This document shows, one piece after another, positions 1-9,339 of a DNA stretch of 43,774 nucleotides. Under the pieces are notes generated by a model. It was given only the letters and a program-made list of their open reading frames with translations. It was not told the DNA's origin and did no database searches. Within the stretch, counting starts at the first letter, position 1. Every line of letters begins with the position of its first letter. The translations under genes were made by a program, and so were the position numbers. Source of the stretch: Dehalococcoidia bacterium (GTDB lineage Bacteria; Chloroflexota; Dehalococcoidia; Lucifugimonadales; UBA1123); the NCBI GenBank assembly GCA_021295915.1, contig JAGWBK010000016.1, positions 1 to 43,774 on the forward strand, in the 5' to 3' direction.

Positions 1-48
1 GGGCCATTGGATGGCAGCCCAACGGCGCTCTCAGAATGCTCGGATTAA

Positions 49-405
49 CACCCTGGCAATAATCGAAAGACCCTGAGAGAAGGGGATAGAACTGGTCGAG
101 CGCTGACCCTGTTCTTCGACACGGCCGGCCAGCGATGGCTCAGGGGAGACTGGTACGGATTGCGTTTTCTGGCTCTCGAGGCTCTTACGGGCGGCGTCAA
201 TGCGGTGTACCGCTCGGACAGAAGGGAGCTTCTCATACCGGACTCCCAACGCTGGCCGTTGTTGTACGAACGGGCGCTCGTCCTTTCCTCAGGCCTTCTA
301 CCCAAGCGTGCGCTCAACCCTGAGTGGCTGAGCTATCCGCGTGTACCACTGGGCATGGCCCACAGGCTGTGCGAAAAACTGAACGTAGACCTCCAGGAGG
401 AATAG
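49..405 (+). pseudogene. C-terminal fragment of unrecognised protein upstream of the DruE-like gene
   Basis: A reading frame open from 49 to a TAG at 403-405 encodes a protein-like sequence including FFDTAGQRWLRGDWYG and WLSYPRVPLGMAHRL, and it ends four bases before the GTG of the next gene. I do not recognise the family. In type III Druantia loci the large protein DruH lies next to DruE, so this could be the end of a DruH-like protein, but that rests on position only. A TAA lies in frame at 46-48. The bases before it look coding in another frame (GWQPNGALRMLG, frame 3), so the gene is either frameshifted near 45-60 or begins outside the window and is broken here. The close spacing to the helicase argues for one transcription unit. 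Confidence 0.45.
395..400 (+). promoter_or_regulatory. Shine-Dalgarno AGGAGG setting the GTG start of the helicase gene
   Basis: A perfect AGGAGG lies eight bases before the GTG at 409-411, inside the last codons of the upstream frame. It makes 409 the likely original start of the DruE-like gene rather than the ATG at 496. The frame between 409 and 496 is protein-like (HDLVGAYERLTSVYQK, then IESAFPLRYPN) and is interrupted only by the TAG at 460-462. Confidence 0.6.
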
Positions 406-408
406 ACC

Positions 409-3400
409 GTGCATGACCTTGTAGGTGCCTACGAGCGCCTGACCTCCGTCTACCAAAAGTAGATCGAGAGCGCTTTCCCTCTGCGCTATCCGAACATGGC
501 GGAGGAAAGGAAGGCCCTGTACTCCTACTCGGAAGTGCTCTCGCAGCCCCCTCTTCTGGAGCCAACACCAGTCTATCCCACATCGAACCGAACATTGGCT
601 TGGGCGGTCACAGAGATCTCAACTGAATACCGGGACCTGCCTAGCCTCGCACAGGGACTGCTGCCAGACCCGTCGGTCAGGCTGTGGAAGCATCAGTGGA
701 CGAGCCTCAAGACGATGCTGCAGGAAGGGAAGGACCTGGTGGTTACAACCGGGACCGGCTCCGGCAAGACTGAGTGTATCTTGCTGCCAGTACTGGCCGA
801 ACTGGCGAGAGAGTCCGAAGGTTGGCCCGCGAGCCCACCGCCTCTCGCAAACAGAAAGTGGTGGAAGGACGACTCATCCGAATGGCAGAGCCAGTGGGCC
901 CACACTGGCAGAAGTTCGCAGGGGTCACACGCTATAAGGGCAATAGTCCTCTATCCTCTGAACGCGCTCGTCGAAGACCAGCTCAGGAGGCTGCGGCAGA
1001 CGCTTGATTCAGAAGAAGTCCTCAGTTGGCTAGACGATAGTCGCGGAGGCAACCGGATTACATTCGGGCGATACACCGGGGCCACTCCCGTTTCAGGACG
1101 TCCTGGGAGTGAGTCGGCCGTACAGAGGTTGAGACACCGATTGGGAAGCCTGGCCGTTGAGAGTGCAGCCGTCAGAGGCGACGTTGATCTGTCACTGGAC
1201 GTCAAGTACTACTTCCCCAACATCGACGGGGCAGAAATGTGGTCTCGCTGGGACATGCAGCACACACCTCCCGATATCCTGATCACCAACTGTCACATGT
1301 TGAACATTATGTTGATGCGACAGATCGAAGCTGGAATGTTCGAGAAGACCAGGGCCTGGCTTCAGAGAGATCCGGGCAACAAATTTTTCCTTATTGTGGA
1401 CGAACTTCATTCGTACAGGGGCACGGCCGGTACTGAAGTTGGATACATCTTACGCCTGTTGCTGGATCGATTGGGGCTTTCTCCTGAATCCGACCAGCTT
1501 GTGATTCTGGCCACCTCTGCCAGCCTCCCGGATTCTCCCAAGTCCCGGGAGTTCCTCAGTGAGTTCTTCGGAAGGGACCGCTTCGAGATCGTTTCAGAGG
1601 ACCAGGAGCCCCCTGAGAAGGATTCGCACAGTACCATGCGGCAATACGGCGATGCCTTCAAAAGGTTCGCTCATCAAGTCCAGCCTGATGTACTGAGTCC
1701 CATGTTGCCGCCCGATCCCGAATCAACTACCAGCATTAGGGCGATGTCGGAGCTTGTCGAGGCCTTAGGATGTCAAACCGGACCGGGGGATGAAGCAAAG
1801 CACACCCTGGCTCAAGCCCTCCTTGAGATTGGAGCCGATGACTCCATACGAGATGTCTGCCTGGTGTCTGGAGGCAGTCGAGAGGTGCGCGCCACAAGGC
1901 TAACTGAACTGGACCACACACTATTCGGCCCAAATAACACTGGCCATACTGCCACCGATGCCATGCGAGGGCTGCTTCTGGCACTGGGCATGAGCCGCAA
2001 TGAGGCGCACGGCACCTCTCCTCAACCTATTCGCGGTCATCTGTTCTTTCATAACGTTCAGAACATGTGGGTGTGCGCAAGCCCGGACTGTGACGGTAGC
2101 CTTCATAGAAAGGTCATTGATTCCCTCGAAGGGGGCCCGGGAGGGAAGGGACCTGTCGGTACCCTTCATGTCCAGAACAGAATCACCTGCTCGTGTGGCG
2201 GCAGAGTTCTTGACTTGCTGGTGTGCGAAGTGTGCGGTGACATTCTGCTTGGTGGTTACCGAGGTAAAGCAGATGTGGCCGGACAGCCCGTTGAGATACT
2301 GGCCGCGGACCGACCCAATATCGCAGATATGCCCAATTGGGTGTCGGGAGGACAGAAGCATGGCCAATACGCTGTCTTCTGGCCCCTTGGCATTGACGAA
2401 CCCAACGGGGAACCTGAAGACCTACAGTTCTCCCATTAAGGAATCAGACGCAATTGGGTCAGGGCAAACCTCAACGTAAGGTCAGGAGTGCTGTCCCGTA
2501 CCATGACTCATGCGGGTCCCGGCCAACTGGGGGGTTGGACATACGTCATTGGTGGTGCGGATGCCGACCAGCAAGAAGCACTGCCGCCCAAGTGTCCTCG
2601 ATGTGATGCCGACTATCGCCGTAGGACGTCGGATACGCCCCTGCGCCTGCACAGGACCGGATTCCAGAAGGCCTGCCAGGTAGTGCCAGGTGCTCTTGCC
2701 AGAGAGACTCCGTTGGAGCAGAACGGGAAGCTGGCTCGCAAGCTGCTGATCCTCACGGACAGCAGGCAGGATGCCGCGAAACTCGCGTCGGGAATGGAGC
2801 AGGACCACTACCGGGACATGGTGAGGATTCTAATGCTCAAGGCACTGGACGAGTACTGGGACTCGTTCAAGGCGGCGGTTAGAATTGTTGCCTCCTGCGT
2901 ACCTGACGGGCGTGAGAAGATCGTCAACTTGAACCCAGGACTGAGAGGAGTGCTCTCCGATCCACAGGGCCCTGACGACGAGCAATTGGCGGCACAGTTT
3001 CAGTCATCATCTGCCGGTCTATACCAGGAGCTGTTCAACTGGCTGTTGGACATACCGAGTGTGAACCCAGCCTCGCTTGAGGCCATGAAAGGAATGATCG
3101 CCGACTATCCCGGAAGAGTCCCCTTAACGGCAATAAGGGACCGTGTAAGGTAGGAATTCCTGAAGCTCGGCCTCAATCCCGGTGGCAATGGGTATAGACA
3201 GAACTACTACTCGGTGCCTGTCGGAAATGGGGAAGAGCGACATAGATGGTCGGAATGCTACGACTGGTCGCAGCGGATTCCGCAGCTCAGACCGGGGTTG
3301 CCGCTTCAGGCCGATCGATTGAATGACCTGACTGACTCCACGCTGATGTCCGAACTCATGTTCACGTTGTTCCAACACTCGGTTCGCACTCTTGAGAGCT

Positions 3401-6067
3401 TGGGCGCTGGGTGGGTCACCTACGCTCCTTACGGGTCTCCAGATGAGTCGGTGATCGGTGCGACTGAGACGATAATCAGGTTGCTGGGTATACGTTTACG
3501 CCACAAGTATTCCGATCGCTTCAGGCATGGCACAGGGACAGGATTCTCTAGGTACATAGAAAAGTTCTTGGAGGACGCCCAAGTGTCGTCGAACTCGGTG
3601 ATGAGTCAGTTTGTCGGCTCCAGCATCGCAGCCGAAGGTGAGAATTATCTGGGCCTAAACCCTGACAACCTCTACATCGTCAGAAAAAAGAAGGAGGCCG
3701 ATGACGACAGAGTACATGGATGGCGATGCCCGGTATGTAGCGCGTTCTTCCTACATGCAACAGGACGACGATCCGTCTGTCCCAACTGCCGAGATACTCA
3801 ACTCATACGGAGCGTCACCCAGGAAAGCTTCGACTATTACGTGTATCTGGCAGAACAGTCGGGTCCCGCCTTCCGGCTTCATTGCGAGGAGTTGACTGGA
3901 CAGACCGACGATGCTGACAGGCCCAGACGCCAGAGATGGTTCCAGGAAGTGTTCATCGAAGACGAGAAGGCTCTTGCCCCCAGTGGAAGGGGTGGACCTC
4001 CTGAGCGTCACCACCACCATGGAGGCCGGCGTGGACATCGGAGTCCTAGAGGCCGTAATGATGGCCAATATGCCGCCAAGGCGATTTAACTACCAGCAGC
4101 GAGTGGGACGAGCCGGTAGACGGGGAGGTGGAGTGTCCCTTGCGGTCACTTTCTGCCGTGGGCGCAGTCACGATGACTACTACTACGAACGTCCGGAGCA
4201 GATCACCGGTGAGCCGCCTCCCCCGCCCTACGTGGATGTCTCCAGCCTTTCAATCTTCAAACGAGTGTTCATAAAGGAGGTGTTTCGGCTTGCCTTCAGA
4301 GAACTTGATGTGGGGCATTCCGACGGATTCCACGAGAGCGTCCACGGAGAGTTCGGACCGGCATCAGAGTGGGCCGGACGAGCTGAAGAGGTCAGGACTT
4401 GGATCAATGCTCCCTCCAATGACGACTACATCGGCGCTATCCTCGACGCACTGCGCATTGGCACATACTGGTCTGAGGACAACGAGGGCACTTTCTGCAG
4501 GGATATGATCAACTATGCGAAGGACTCTCTGATTGATGAGATATCTGGAATCGCAACCAACTCTACCTATCATCAGGAAGCTCTGAGCGAGAGGTTAGCC
4601 CATGCAGGGCTTCTGCCAATGTTCGGTTTTCCTACGGATGTCCGGATGCTCTTTACCGAAGTGCCCCGGGGCGCCAATCCATGGCCTCCGCACCGGGAAA
4701 ACATCGACCGCGATCTGTTCATTGCGATCAGCCAGTTCGCACCGGGTTCACAGACCGTCAAAGACAAGACGATCCACAATGCCTGCGGCGTCGCCGAATT
4801 CTTCCCCATGGGCAATAGGGTCTACAATCGTTCTGGGTTCGTACCCCCACTGCCAGGCTCCAATCCAAATCTCCTGGGAATCTGCCGGGACTGTCAGAGC
4901 GTGCAGCTTGGTGGGGGACTGGTCGACGGCTCCAGTTGTCAGGTATGCGGAAGGGCGGAGGTTGGAATCCTGGATGCCCGGGAGCCGAAGGGATTCTTTA
5001 CGGACTTCATACCGGAGGACTATCGCGGAGTGTTCGAATGGGCTCCACGGTCCACTGTGCCAACACTTGCTTGGGATGGCGGAGCTGAATACACGTCCCG
5101 CATCGCCAACTGCGGGGTTTCGGCCTTCTCAGTGGAGATCTTCTCAGTGAACGACAATGACAATGAAGGCGGTTTTGACTTCCAGCAGGCGAGGTTTGAG
5201 GGTCGGCGCGAGTGGAGAGAGGGTTATGCAGTCAGTCCTGGTCCGGGTAGGGACCACCGCATCTCCGTGCACGGCGACCCTCACAAGATAGCGTTGTTGT
5301 CCCGCAGGAAGACTGATGTTCTTGTGACAGGGTTGGACAGTTGGCCCGAGGGTATATTTGCCGATCCACTTGATCCTGTGGGACGGGCCGCCTGGTACTC
5401 GTTTGCCTTCTTCATGCGCACTGCGGCTTCGGCCATGATGGATGTTGACACTCTTGAGTTCAACGCCGGTTTCCGTCCCACGCGCGATACCAATTCGCGT
5501 GTGGTCGGTCAGGCGTTCCTATCTGACACGCTGTAAAACGGCGCCGGTTATTGCTGGTGGCTTGGACAGCCAGAGAACTTCTCCGCGCTGCTTCACGAAG
5601 GAGACGTGGGTCAACCTGAAGGCAGCGCGGAATTGTGGATCAACAGCCCACACGGTGAGGAGTGCGATACGTCGTGCAACCGTTGCCTGCGAGACTTCTA
5701 CAATCTATCCTATCACGGACTGCTCGACTGGCGATTGAACTCACGAGCTGTGGTGGATCTGGAGGCCCGCTGGACACCTTACGTGAACCCTTGGCAATCG
5801 CTTTGCTCGGAGGAGAATTCACCCGTGTCCATAATGCTGGAGAATCTCGGGTTCACAAGGGCGACGGAATACGCCGGTCTTCAGGCCTAACGGCACGATC
5901 CGTTGAGCCGAGTGAGTATTGTACGCCACCCGCTCTGGACCGACGACCACCCGGTCTATAGGAAGGCAAAAGCTGAGGCTCAGAGGACTTTCCTGAATTG
6001 TGTCGTGGACGCGGTGAATCCGTTTGAGATCATCAGGCATCCGGCAAGCGTGCTAGCTGCCATGTGA
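409..6067 (+). pseudogene. DruE-like DEAD/DEAH helicase with C-terminal DUF1998, multiply disrupted
   Basis: Joined, the frames give about 1885 residues, the size of DruE of Druantia anti-phage systems. Order from residue 1: Walker A TTGTGSGKTE near 115, DEAD-box variant DELH near 330, SAS near 370, paired-cysteine zinc motifs (CEVCGD, CPRCDADY), LTDSRQDAAKLASGM near 780, EAGVDIG and [11 protein letters not shown] near 1205-1235, and the DUF1998 signature SCNRCLRDFYN with LLDWRL near 1755. The C-terminus IVRHPLWTDDHPVYR follows. Lesions: TAG 460-462, TAA 2437-2439, TAG 3151-3153, an extra base in the C run 3977-3981, TAA 5534-5536 (inside DTL-NGAGYC, where a Glu codon is likely ancestral) and TAA 5888-5890. 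On both sides of every lesion the protein continues, so this is one gene. YprA/MrfA homologues are far shorter and DISARM splits these parts between DrmA and DrmB, so DruE fits best. It is presumably non-functional. Confidence 0.85.
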
Positions 6068-6526
6068 AGGGGTCCTCTTCGCCGACCATACTTTCGTAGT
6101 AAGGGTCGAGCTTTCCGAGAGACCCTGGCCTTTGGTCGCTCGCCCAAGTCGGTTGGCTCAAATGGGCTGCGGAAGAACGTACCACGGAGCGGAGTCGGAG
6201 ACCCACGAGAAACTGGAATTACAATATCAAAGGCCAAGGCGAGCATTGACTGCTCCGCGGCTGGGGAAGAGCGAACTAACCAACGTGACTTTCGGAGGCC
6301 GATTACATTCTGTTTGGTAAGTAGCCCCAACTGAGGGAGTATCGTATGTGACGATTTAGACCGTCCAGGCCCCGCGGGATGAGAAGTAGCCTTCCAGGGC
6401 GGTTTGGCGTGTAGGTGGGCGGCAACATCGTTGCTTGGGATAACAGGCTTCAGTGCCGCCTTCACGCGCTAATCGTTAAGGAATTGGTCAAGTCCCCGGA
6501 GATGCATACGTTTACTCTATGAACAG
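6068..6526 (+). other. Gene-poor stretch after the helicase pseudogene
   Basis: No supportable gene. One plus-strand frame stays open from about 6063 to a TAA at 6318-6320, but it has no good start, no ribosome-binding site and no motif I know. A minus-strand frame across 5980-6465 overlaps the helicase end and looks like chance. Composition is less GC-rich than the metabolic core. The stretch may hold eroded remains of another locus gene. Confidence 0.5.
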
Positions 6527-6790
6527 GTGTGGTCGTCATGGGCCTCACGAGAGTTAGGCCCAACGTACAAGTCAATCTCCGAAAAACTGGGGTTCTACGT
6601 GGTCGTCTGTCCAGATTCAGGTCAGATCATCACTGTCGCGCATCGTCTTCGCCGACTCAAACAGCAGAGTGACGATATTTCGTCCAGATGGTCTCCTGGG
6701 CGAAGGCTTATATGTCAGGAGGGGCTCCGCGCCCCTCCACTAGACGATCAACGACTAATACTTTGCAGCCTTTCCAAATGCCGAAAGTGA
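6527..6790 (+). CDS. Small ORF of unknown function, doubtful
   Basis: An 87-residue frame with a GTG start ends 14 bases before the next gene. The stretch LGFYVVVCPDSGQIITVAHR looks like two beta strands joined by a turn, the kind of segment seen in small RelE/DUF4258-type proteins, but no catalytic pattern can be named. No clear Shine-Dalgarno precedes the GTG, and the C-terminal third is arginine- and serine-rich in a way typical of chance frames. If real, it could be the end of a decayed gene or a small partner of the 610-residue protein that follows. I would not assign a function. Confidence 0.25.
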   Translation: MWSSWASRELGPTYKSISEKLGFYVVVCPDSGQIITVAHRLRRLKQQSDDISSRWSPGRRLICQEGLRAPPLDDQRLILCSLSKCRK

Positions 6791-6804
6791 GTAAGGGATA
6801 GACC

Positions 6805-8637
6805 ATGACTAACACAATTGACGAATCGCGAAAATCTGGGCGTTGGACAACCCGCGACACCTCGCTCAGCCTGATATTCAATTCATTCGTGATTGACCCA
6901 GACTACGGTGGAGACATTATTGACCGTGCCTTGGAATATCGAGAGGAAGCCTCAGATAGCGCTCGAGGTATTCTCAATTCTGCTATCAAGGACAGCGTCG
7001 AAGTAGCTGGCTTCCGTGACTCGAGCAAAGCAGTTACAGACCAACTCCGAAATTCCGTGACACTCGAAGTCTTCTCCGGAAACGATCGCTTGGCAGCCGG
7101 AGTGTTAAGGGTATGGGAGGAGTCACAAGAAGAACTGAGGGACTTTGTAGCGGAGTACCTGAAGAATGAAGGGATTCCCGCCGAGGGGCCTAACATCCGC
7201 AACCGTGAGTTCAATTCAATCTGGCCCAGAAGGGAGTGGCGCCGACAGAGGGATGAGATCGTGGATGCCGACAGCGACGGGCGGTTTGACGAGAACGATA
7301 TTGGGTTAATGGTTTGTTACGTCTCAGGAAGGCTCGCCGATCCAAATCGAGTCGAGACGGCGGGAATTGATTCAGAGCTAATCTTGGCCTTCATCGATGA
7401 TTTGGACGAACTACCACCAGACTCTCACGACTGGGAGTACATTGATCCGCTAATAAATGCCCTCACTCAAATGGATGAAGACAAGGCCATTCAACGCAAT
7501 CTGACTCAGGACTTGGCGCTTCGAGAGGCTACAGACGACGTTAACCTGGATTTCGTGAACGAACTGAGTTACCTGGGACTGAGAATTGATCCGTGGGGGT
7601 TAGGCAATCAGAAGAGAAAGCACATTATTCCAGAGGCCCTAGTATTAATCGAAGAATTGAAGTCTGCGCTCGAGGTGTACAGCCCAATTCGTCCACAGGC
7701 GGATACCCGAACCGAGGAAATGGAGCGTGCCCCCAGAAGATTTGAGTGCGAGTCCACCATACTCAGTTTGGCAGAAAGGTGGCACGAGTTGATGGCCGCC
7801 CCTGAAGTGGCTGAGGAGCTCAACGACTCCCCTGGCATGAAAGCGGAAGATGACAGCACGTTGTTCATCAAGGCATTCACTGAACATGGAGATTCTGAGG
7901 CCAATTACGTTAGCGACGCTGTAGCCTCAGAGCTCGATAGCCTCAGGCAGGCCAGCGGGTCGCTTCGCTCTGAGAACGATCAGCTCAGGAAAGTCAGTGA
8001 ATCCCTCAGTTCTGAGAACGATCGGCTCATTCAGGACAGAGTGCACCTGCGGGCAGACCTGAACGCGCTCAACGACCAGATCGCCCAACTGAGACGTGAG
8101 TTGGTCCAGAGCCAGGAGATGCAGGAGCACTGGAGAAGAGGATACGTTCTCGCGAGCGCCGGGCAGGCACGGCCTGAATCTGAAGAGCCTGTGCAGCTCT
8201 CCAACGTGGACGATGCACTTGAGCTTGCGGAAAAGAGCTTCCCAGACCGTATAAGGCTGGCCCTCAACTCGAAGTCGAACAGCAACACTCCATTCCAGAG
8301 GCCTGACGAGGTTTTCGACGCTCTGGCGTGGCTGGCGACGGAGTACCACAGACTTCGCACTAACCCCGGTGACGCGCCGAACTTCGACATGCTCATCAAG
8401 GCAGCGTGCCCTGGCTGGTCGTACAAGGCCAAGCAGACCGAGGTTACGAAGGACCAGTACACTGAGTGGTACACCACCACGCTGGACGGTAAGTCCTACG
8501 GGCTGGACGCACACATTGGCAAGGGCACAAGCTTCGATCCACACCAGACGATTCGCATAGCGTTCGACTGGGACGATGAGCTAAAGCAGGTCATCGTCGG
8601 CTTTGTGGGCAGGCACCAGAAGAACCGCAACTCATAG
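6805..8637 (+). CDS. 610-residue coiled-coil protein of unknown function
   Basis: The frame is intact, with ATG at 6805 preceded by AAGGGA. The N-terminal 370 residues are acidic, mostly helical and unrecognised, with one EF-hand-like loop at about 154-165 (DADSDGRFDEND). Residues 375-435 form a leucine-rich coiled coil in which a SLRSENDQL-type unit is repeated (SLSSENDRL). The last ~145 residues look like a separate domain (EVFDALAWLATEYH, then HTIRIAFDWDDE and VIVGFVGRHQK), a C-terminal segment I believe recurs in uncharacterised actinobacterial and phage-linked proteins, though I cannot search. There is no signal peptide or membrane segment, so it is cytoplasmic. The 5' part appears less GC-rich than the 3' part, suggesting a chimera. 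It lies beside the dead DruE-like gene and overlaps alkD tail to tail by 6 bp. Confidence 0.8.
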   Translation: MTNTIDESRKSGRWTTRDTSLSLIFNSFVIDPDYGGDIIDRALEYREEASDSARGILNSAIKDSVEVAGFRDSSKAVTDQLRNSVTLEVFSGNDRLAAGVLRVWEESQEELRDFVAEYLKNEGIPAEGPNIRNREFNSIWPRREWRRQRDEIVDADSDGRFDENDIGLMVCYVSGRLADPNRVETAGIDSELILAFIDDLDELPPDSHDWEYIDPLINALTQMDEDKAIQRNLTQDLALREATDDVNLDFVNELSYLGLRIDPWGLGNQKRKHIIPEALVLIEELKSALEVYSPIRPQADTRTEEMERAPRRFECESTILSLAERWHELMAAPEVAEELNDSPGMKAEDDSTLFIKAFTEHGDSEANYVSDAVASELDSLRQASGSLRSENDQLRKVSESLSSENDRLIQDRVHLRADLNALNDQIAQLRRELVQSQEMQEHWRRGYVLASAGQARPESEEPVQLSNVDDALELAEKSFPDRIRLALNSKSNSNTPFQRPDEVFDALAWLATEYHRLRTNPGDAPNFDMLIKAACPGWSYKAKQTEVTKDQYTEWYTTTLDGKSYGLDAHIGKGTSFDPHQTIRIAFDWDDELKQVIVGFVGRHQKNRNS

Positions 8638-9336
8638 GGCCGCCCTGATCTTCTCCGCGTTCTTCAGCGCCTCGCGCCGGGATAGTGGGCTGAGTTGATC
8701 ATGGTGGTCCTGAACGTAGGCTTCGACCGTATCCAGATCGACCCAGGCCAAGTCTCGCAGAGCCCACCCAATGGCCTTGCGTACGAAGAAGTCGCCGTGC
8801 GACAGGTTTGGCTCAATGCAGTCGAACAGCAGGTCCAAGTCTGTCTCGTCCTTGCGATTTATCTGGCAGATGATCGATGAGCGACGTTTCCACATGTCCC
8901 GGTCACGACTCCACGACCTCATCCTGCGGGACATTCCCTTTGGGTATCGTTCGAGCAACTCACGCAAGCGATGGGTGGCTATCTCGTCGACGAAGTCCCA
9001 CCACGCGCCGGTGACCACCATCTCCTCGAACATGGGCAGAGTGTCGAAGGTCCGGAATTCGGCGTACTGCTTTGCTCCGGCGAGCTCAAGGGCGGCGTAG
9101 CGCTCCTCTCGATACTCGGCCTCGCGCCACAGATCCAGCACAGCGTCTCGCCAGTCAGACTGCTCGGAGATCGGGTAGCTCTTGAAGATAGCGCGGAACA
9201 GCTTTCGCCTCACTGGAGTCTGAACGCCGCGGTAGGGCATCTCAGACTTCATGTAGGCGCGCATTCCCTCGGCTTTATCGGGGTTGGCGTTATCGGCCAA
9301 GGCACTTCGGATGTCCTGGATCAGAGCAGATGTCAT
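8632..9336 (-). CDS. AlkD-like DNA alkylation repair protein
   Basis: A 234-residue protein of the AlkD family of HEAT-repeat DNA glycosylases, which excise alkylated bases such as 3-methyladenine and 7-methylguanine without flipping them. The sequence shows family hallmarks: MPYRGVQTPVRR near the N-terminus, the catalytic motif AWWDFVDEIA, whose Asp corresponds to AlkD Asp113, WKRRSSII with the DNA-contacting Arg, and FVRKAIGWALRDLA near the C-terminus. Length matches the family (about 220-240). ATG at 9336 starts three bases after the stop of the MocA-like gene, so the two are probably cotranscribed. The 3' end overlaps the convergent 610-residue gene. A repair enzyme in a molybdenum-cofactor operon is unexpected. 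Confidence 0.88.
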   Translation of the reverse strand: MTSALIQDIRSALADNANPDKAEGMRAYMKSEMPYRGVQTPVRRKLFRAIFKSYPISEQSDWRDAVLDLWREAEYREERYAALELAGAKQYAEFRTFDTLPMFEEMVVTGAWWDFVDEIATHRLRELLERYPKGMSRRMRSWSRDRDMWKRRSSIICQINRKDETDLDLLFDCIEPNLSHGDFFVRKAIGWALRDLAWVDLDTVEAYVQDHHDQLSPLSRREALKNAEKIRAAL

Positions 9337-9339
9337 TTG

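Noticed and set aside
409-6067. Genetic-code change explaining the internal stops
   Set aside because: Nearby genes end normally in TAG and TAA, and the contexts of the internal stops suggest different original residues. A separate frameshift also exists, so a pseudogene is simpler.
5980-6465. Minus-strand 161-codon frame
   Set aside because: It overlaps the C-terminal end of the helicase frame, has no recognisable motif and no ribosome-binding site, and is best explained as chance.
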